Shown here in pieces: positions 59,406 through 64,000 of a stretch of DNA of 64,000 nucleotides. The stretch is taken from contig JAJAGP010000218.1 in NCBI GenBank assembly GCA_025084515.1, positions 496,001 through 560,000 of the forward strand. The letters are read 5' to 3'. The notes below the pieces were generated by a model that made no database searches, had not been told where the DNA came from, and saw only the letters and a list, made by a program, of their open reading frames with translations. Both the position numbers and the translations under genes were made by a program. Numbering within the stretch: the first letter of the stretch is position 1; every line of letters begins with the position of its first letter. Source of the stretch: Ancistrus triradiatus (Eukaryota > Chordata > Actinopteri > Siluriformes > Loricariidae).

Positions 59406-59871
59406 CACCTCTCTACTATGTTAGTCCAGATCCCAAGTGTTCCAGTAATAGCTGACTTTAATGCAAGTGATTATAGGTTTATGTCTACAAGTTAAAGGCT
59501 CTTCTGCACTCAAATATCCAACAGGAGATGACATTTTTAGAGGATACCATTTTTAGTCTGTTTTGTTCTATAATTAAGTTTTTTGAGAGTCTTGTTTTGG
59601 TATTTTTGATAAAATATAAAATGAACTATTCTTTCACCGCTGCTAAGAATCTTTACAAGAAAAGCCATCTTGATTCAGTTTGTATGATCGATTGATCAAA
59701 TATAGACATCAACATTGACTGAACAGCAGAATCATTTATTAAGTGTATGCATTTAAACATGATGTATACTTTTTAAATCTGGAAGCATTCTCCCTCTGTC
59801 CCTCTCTTTAGTGACCTTTTTGTGACAGCATTAACTACAGACAGCCTATAATCATGGTTTGAAAAATAGTC

Positions 59872-60090
59872 AAGTCAGATCTATTTATATAGCGCTTTTT
59901 ACAATGGAGCATTGTCTCAAAGCAACTTTACAAGTTTAGATTATCTCCTTATAACTACGTCCAATCCCAAATTGAGCAAGCCTAGGGCGACAGTGGCAAG
60001 GAAAACTCCCTGAGTTATAGGAAGAAACCTTGGGAGGACCAAGACTCAAAAAGGGACCCAACCTCCTTGGGCGGCGTAGATGATAAATCT
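59872..60090 (-). repeat. Dispersed fish repeat with (GTCAA)n end (left partner of an inverted pair)
   Basis: 'tcaagtcagatctatttata', 'tagcgctttttacaatggag', 'ggcgacagtggcaaggaaaa', 'aaaccttgggaggaccaaga'. The complement of the segment at 61440-61683. Probably a LINE/SINE 3' end. Confidence 0.8.
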
Positions 60091-60224
60091 AAGAGCGAAA
60101 CTAAAGTCATGGAGTCAAAGTTTGAATAAAATGTGAAGTAGGCCTATTAAGTGGCCTGGGTATGGTGGGGCTGGAGCTGATGGGTTCACAAGCTGAAGGG
60201 TTCACAAGCTTTCAAGCACCACTG

Positions 60225-60483
60225 TACCTGGTTACTGTTTTGAACTCTGCTTACAGATAATGGCATAACAATCATTGCTTTGTCTTACCAAATGGCATGC
60301 TGCCTGTCAGCTCACACACAAGCCAACTGCTGCAGTGCTGCTGCCAAAGTGTGTAAATTCCAGTTGCTGTCAGTGGAAGTGCTGACGTTGCAAGGGCCTG
60401 TGCTTGTGCCCTCTCTCACAACATACAAAATAAGTCTACGCTGTATTAAGTGTGCAGTCATCTCCTCGAAGTTCTCACTCGGG
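60225..60483. repeat. Dispersed repeat (partner at 32010-32275)
   Basis: Shares 'gataatggcataac', 'caagccaactgctgcagtg' and 'tgtgcagtcatctc'-type blocks in the same order as the earlier copy. It adjoins a 30-bp Tc1 family-2 terminal remnant (gggttcacaagctttcaagc, to about 60226) and a CTCF-like core at 60522-60535. Confidence 0.72.
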
Positions 60484-60627
60484 CCTGGTGCCTGAACTAA
60501 GAATGAGTTGGCCATCAAAAACCACTAGGGGGCAGAGTATTAACACAACATGGGGGATAGGCATGTGGTTTAATACTACTTTATATAGCGATATACAGTA
60601 CGTGATTCATTCATTCGTTCATCTGTT

Positions 60628-60850
60628 CATTCATTCATTCACTGTCTTATTTGCTTGATCTGAACAGGGTCACAGGAGAGCCGGTGCCTAGGCGGCGGCA
60701 TAGGGCGTAACGCAGGAACAGCCCTAGACAGGGTGCCAATCCATCGTAGGATGCATACACTAGGGGCAATTATTTAGAGACACCAATTAACATAACACAC
60801 ACACATGTCTGTGGGAGGAAACTGGAGGACACGGAGAGGGCATGCACATG
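60628..60850 (-). mobile_element. Type-A SINE, minus orientation
   Basis: (attc)n tail, 'gatctgaacagggtcacagg', 'ccctagacagggtgccaatc', 'tgtctgtgggaggaaactgg', then truncated before the head. Its left flank is shared with 63296. Confidence 0.85.
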
Positions 60851-61439
60851 TTAAACTTTGTCCGCTAGCCGGGAGTGTCGAGTGGGCGGTCTGGCTGAAC
60901 TGGGCTTCGGTCCTCGTGATCTTGACTCATGCATCCTTGCCTTAGAATAAGGGCAGAGCTGGGGGTTCATAGTCAAAGAGTCTTATGGTGATCAGAGACG
61001 TTGGGTTGCTGTCTTCTGCCTCCCGTGGGGTTGCCAATGTCTCATGTGATCCCTCTTGGGCTTTGTCGTTTCCTACCAGTTCTCTCTTTCTAGCTATTGC
61101 TGGCTATAGCTTAATGTGATGCGGTGTCTCACATTGCTACACCCATGTGGCACATCAGTGATGTTAATAGCACTGTTGCTCTTTAATCAATAACTAATTA
61201 CATTTTTCTGTTTTTCTCTCCGAGCGCTGGGTGTTTCTTGGACAGTGTTCGCGGGCAGTTCCAGCCCCAACAACGATTGGATGTTTCATCGCTGTCAGCT
61301 CCACTCAAGCTGCTTCCCGTCATCAGTCCAAGGGGCCCCACCATAAAACCCGGGGACAACTAATGCCGATGTGCGGTATGACTTCACATTTTTTATTCTG
61401 AAATAAACTTTGGGACTTCCATTGACTTTAGGTTGCGCT

Positions 61440-61683
61440 CTTAGATTTATCATCTACGGAGGGCCCCAAGTGAGGGGTTGGGTCCCTTTTTTGAGTCTTG
61501 GTCCTCCTAAGGTTTCTTCCTATAACACTCAGGGAGTTTTTCCTTGCCACTGTCGCCCTAGGCTTGCTCAATTTGGGATTGGACGTAGTTATTAGGAGAT
61601 AATCTAAACTTGTAAAGTTGCTTTGAGACAATGCTCCATTGTAAAAAGCGCTATATAAATAGATCTGACTTGACTTGACTTGA
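61440..61683 (+). repeat. Dispersed fish repeat with (TTGAC)n tail (right partner of an inverted pair)
   Basis: 'ggtttcttcctataacactc', 'ttgccactgtcgccctaggc', 'gcgctatataaatagatctg', ending in four TTGAC-type units. It is the inverted match of 59872-60090. Confidence 0.82.
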
Positions 61684-61841
61684 CTTAAACACAAGCTTAT
61701 ATACACTCATATACCTGTTCAACTGTTTATTAAAGCAAATAACTTATCAGCCAATCACATGGGTTCTATTTTTTGTCAGCAGGTGTGGCAAGGATTTGCT
61801 TGTACTAGTTTCCTGCCATCCATATGTGAATTAGATATATA

Positions 61842-62034
61842 CAGTGGAGCAAAAAAGCATTTAGCCAGCCACTGATTCTCCTACTTAGAAAGATGAGAGA
61901 GGTCTGTAATTTTCATCACAGGTACACTTCAACTATGAGAGACAGAATGAGAAAAAAATCCAGGAAATCACACTGTATGATTTTTAAATAATTTAATTGT
62001 AAATTACAGTGGAAAATAAGTATTTGGTCAATAA
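61842..62034. mobile_element. Solo terminal repeat of a family-8 Tc1 element
   Basis: Starts after TA with cagtggagcaaaaaagcatt and runs to 'ataagtatttggtcaataa', matching the left terminal repeat of the 46245 copy. No transposase follows; the sequence passes directly into a LINE 3' end. Confidence 0.85.
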
Positions 62035-62527
62035 GGGCACTAAATATCACAAAGGACAAAACACACCCAGGGTACCGGATGTTGCCTTCTGCGAGACGTT
62101 ACAGACAACTCAAAACTAGGACAAACAGACTTAGGGATAGTTTTTACAACAGGGCCATTGCTCTGTTAAATTCAAATATGTGACAACATGTGGGTTTCCA
62201 GGAATGTTATTTATAATGTAAATATTCATATCTCATTTTATCAGGCCAATAGAAATGAGATATGAGAAGGCCAGTAAGAACACTACAAGGGTCATGTGCA
62301 ATCTCTTTTGCTCTTGTTTTTGTTTTGTAATCTCTTTTTAGTTCTGTTTGAGTGTAAATATGTACACTAAATGTATGCTTATTTTATCTTACCTTATTTA
62401 ATTTAATTCCATATATTTTTAGTCTATATTGTCCCACCGAGAGAGAGGGAGTTGCAATTCAATTTCGTTGTGCAAGTGTACAAGTACAATGTGCAACGAC
62501 AATAAAGTTCATTCATTCATTCATAAT
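62035..62527 (+). mobile_element. 5'-truncated LINE: C-terminal tail and 3' UTR
   Basis: The frame ending at the TGA near 62182 reads GYRMLPSARRYRQLKTRTNR then LRDSFYNRAIALLNSNM, a tail common to fish non-LTR retrotransposon ORFs. The 3' UTR ends 'gtgcaacgacaataaagttc' with an (attc)n repeat. Confidence 0.78.
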
Positions 62528-62989
62528 AATGGCACCCTGTGCAGCCCACATCAAGATGACGCCCTGGACGGCTGCCCATATCGTTCATGCCTAAATCCTC
62601 CACTGACTACAAAAAAATGAAAATTTTTAGATTTGATATATTTTCATGTTACTAAATTATAATACAACTCTGTATTCAATACAGTTTTCAAAACAGGTGA
62701 CCATTAGCAGCTCTCTCTAAATTATGCTCATTTTAAATCGACTCAGAGAACTACGTGACAATGATTATTGCAGATGATCAATTAGTTATAGAAACAAACT
62801 GAGTGAGTTTGTGTAGCAGTGAAAAAAAATAAAATTCAAAACGAACCATGTTCTGCAAGATGCCTAAAAAGGCTGCCCAGGCCTAAATAATGACCGGTAT
62901 TTCTGAACATGAATGCTACACACGTTACACTATATTAGATTCTGCCTCCACACTTTCATGTGGTCAGTGGGACTGTGATGAGTGTCATG

Positions 62990-63245
62990 TGACACTGTCA
63001 CTGCCACTGTCATGCAAGCCAATCCACTGCGATAACTGTCATGCACCGCTAGGGGGCGCTTTTCATACTGTCACAGGCCATTGCCATGAGTATTGTCATG
63101 TAAACCAAGCCACTGCAGTAGCTGTCATGTACCGCTAGGGTGCGCTTGTGACAATGACACGTGCCACTGTCATTGGCATTGGCATGCAAGGCAAGCCACT
63201 GCAGTAACCGCTAGGGGGCGCAGTGACAGTGAAGCGACAGTGAAG
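62990..63245 (+). repeat. Three-unit minisatellite carrying CTCF-like cores
   Basis: Imperfect units of about 80 bp built from 'gccactgtcatgcaagcc', 'ccactgcagta' and 'accgctagggggcgc'. The 14-bp core is at 63046-63059, 63132-63145 (one change) and 63208-63221, all on the plus strand. Confidence 0.85.
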
Positions 63246-63339
63246 CGTCACGGTACAGTACACTCCTTGGTTTTAACTGCTGCTCCAGAATAGGCATGTG
63301 GTTTAATATTACTTTATATAGCGATATACAGTATGTGTT

Positions 63340-63538
63340 AAACATTCATTCATTCATTCATTCACTGTCTTATCTGCTTGATCTGAACAGGGTCGCAGGA
63401 GAGCCTAGGCGGCGGCATAGGGCCTAACGCAGGAGCAACCCTAGACAGGGTGCCAATCCATCGTAGGGCGCATACACTCATACACTAGGGGCAATTATTT
63501 AGATACACCAATTAACCTAACACACACATGTCTGTGCT
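63340..63538 (-). mobile_element. Type-A SINE, minus orientation, in a duplicated segment
   Basis: Nearly identical to 60628-60800, including its left flank ('gtggtttaatattactttat'). Truncated at 'cacatgtctgtg'. Confidence 0.85.
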
Positions 63539-63870
63539 GTTTAAACTGTTTATTAAGGCAAATAACTTATCAGCCAATCACATGGATTTTCACCATTCTC
63601 TAGGGTTTACATATGGATTAAATATGGATGCTGTTTAAATGTGAAGATTGATGCATAGTTTGCCTTCCCATCTGGCATATTTCGAAGCAAAAATGGCAAA
63701 GATTTAGCTTTCAAATGACAAATACTTTTAGAAGCATGCATACACTCAGAGCCATTTATGAGCCTCTTCTATGACCCCGTTTACACCAGGTCATTTCGTA
63801 CGTCTTGAGTATTAGGATTGCATCCGAATGAAGGCACATAAAAATGTGACATCCAATTTGAATCTGATTG

Positions 63871-64000
63871 TTCAAACACAGGGGTGTAGCACCATGGTTA
63901 GCACCAAAGTAGCACCCTCTCTCACCACCCATAACCCCACCCAAGTACACACAAAAACATTGGTTTCACTATCTATGTCAGGCCTTTCCATAGGCATAAT
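63871..64000 (+). repeat. Dispersed repeat, runs off the window
   Basis: 'ggggtgtagcaccatggtta', 'cacccataaccccaccca', then 'tctatgtcaggcctttccat'. Third copy of the 40866/48241 family; it lacks a long microsatellite. Confidence 0.78.

Noticed and set aside
62990..63245. CRISPR-like array
   Set aside because: Only three diverged units without distinct spacers, in a vertebrate genome; it is a minisatellite.

Overview
This window is nuclear DNA from a vertebrate, almost certainly a ray-finned (teleost) fish. The evidence is intron-split vertebrate genes with GT/AG boundaries, a gene-poor background full of degraded Tc1/mariner elements, tRNA-derived SINEs with the usual fish 3' ends, hAT-like palindromic MITEs and dinucleotide microsatellites. 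I cannot fix the species. No bacterial, phage or CRISPR features are present.

Three host genes can be supported. (1) On the minus strand at the left end lies the first coding exon of an LNX-family E3 ligase, closest to LNX2 (628-1022). The rest of the gene runs off the left edge, and a plausible non-coding first exon and CpG-rich promoter sit at about 18.9-19.1 kb. (2) slc25a43 occupies 41995-50447 on the plus strand: five coding exons, 344 codons, all boundaries in phase. (3) slc25a5 (ADP/ATP translocase) occupies 54494-56738 on the plus strand: four coding exons, 298 codons, with a CCAAT-bearing promoter and a poly(A) signal. The slc25a43-slc25a5 tandem pair matches human Xq24, so it is an old conserved neighbourhood. 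Both products are mitochondrial inner-membrane carriers.

Layout: 0-1.1 kb lnx coding exon; 1.1-18.9 kb probable lnx intron 1, packed with transposons, including a three-level nest at 14.2-16.7 kb; 18.5-19.1 kb CpG-rich probable promoter; 19.5-22.3 kb nested palindromic elements; 22.3-41.7 kb a gene desert with SINE, LINE and Tc1 debris; 41.8-50.4 kb slc25a43, with Tc1 copies, SINEs and duplicated CTCF-like/microsatellite segments in its introns; 51-53.4 kb a hAT zinc-finger remnant and two tandem SINEs; 54.3-57 kb slc25a5; 57.3-64 kb more repeats, including a minisatellite carrying three CTCF-like cores.

No transposon here has an intact transposase. The best preserved is the copy at 2148-3786: a full-length frame with two nonsense codons and a substituted catalytic Asp. 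I found no convincing new biological system. The most useful leads are the ordered transposon nests, a shared deletion junction in two Tc1 copies, the CTCF-like motif cluster, the charge-reversed carrier signature in slc25a43, and local duplications.
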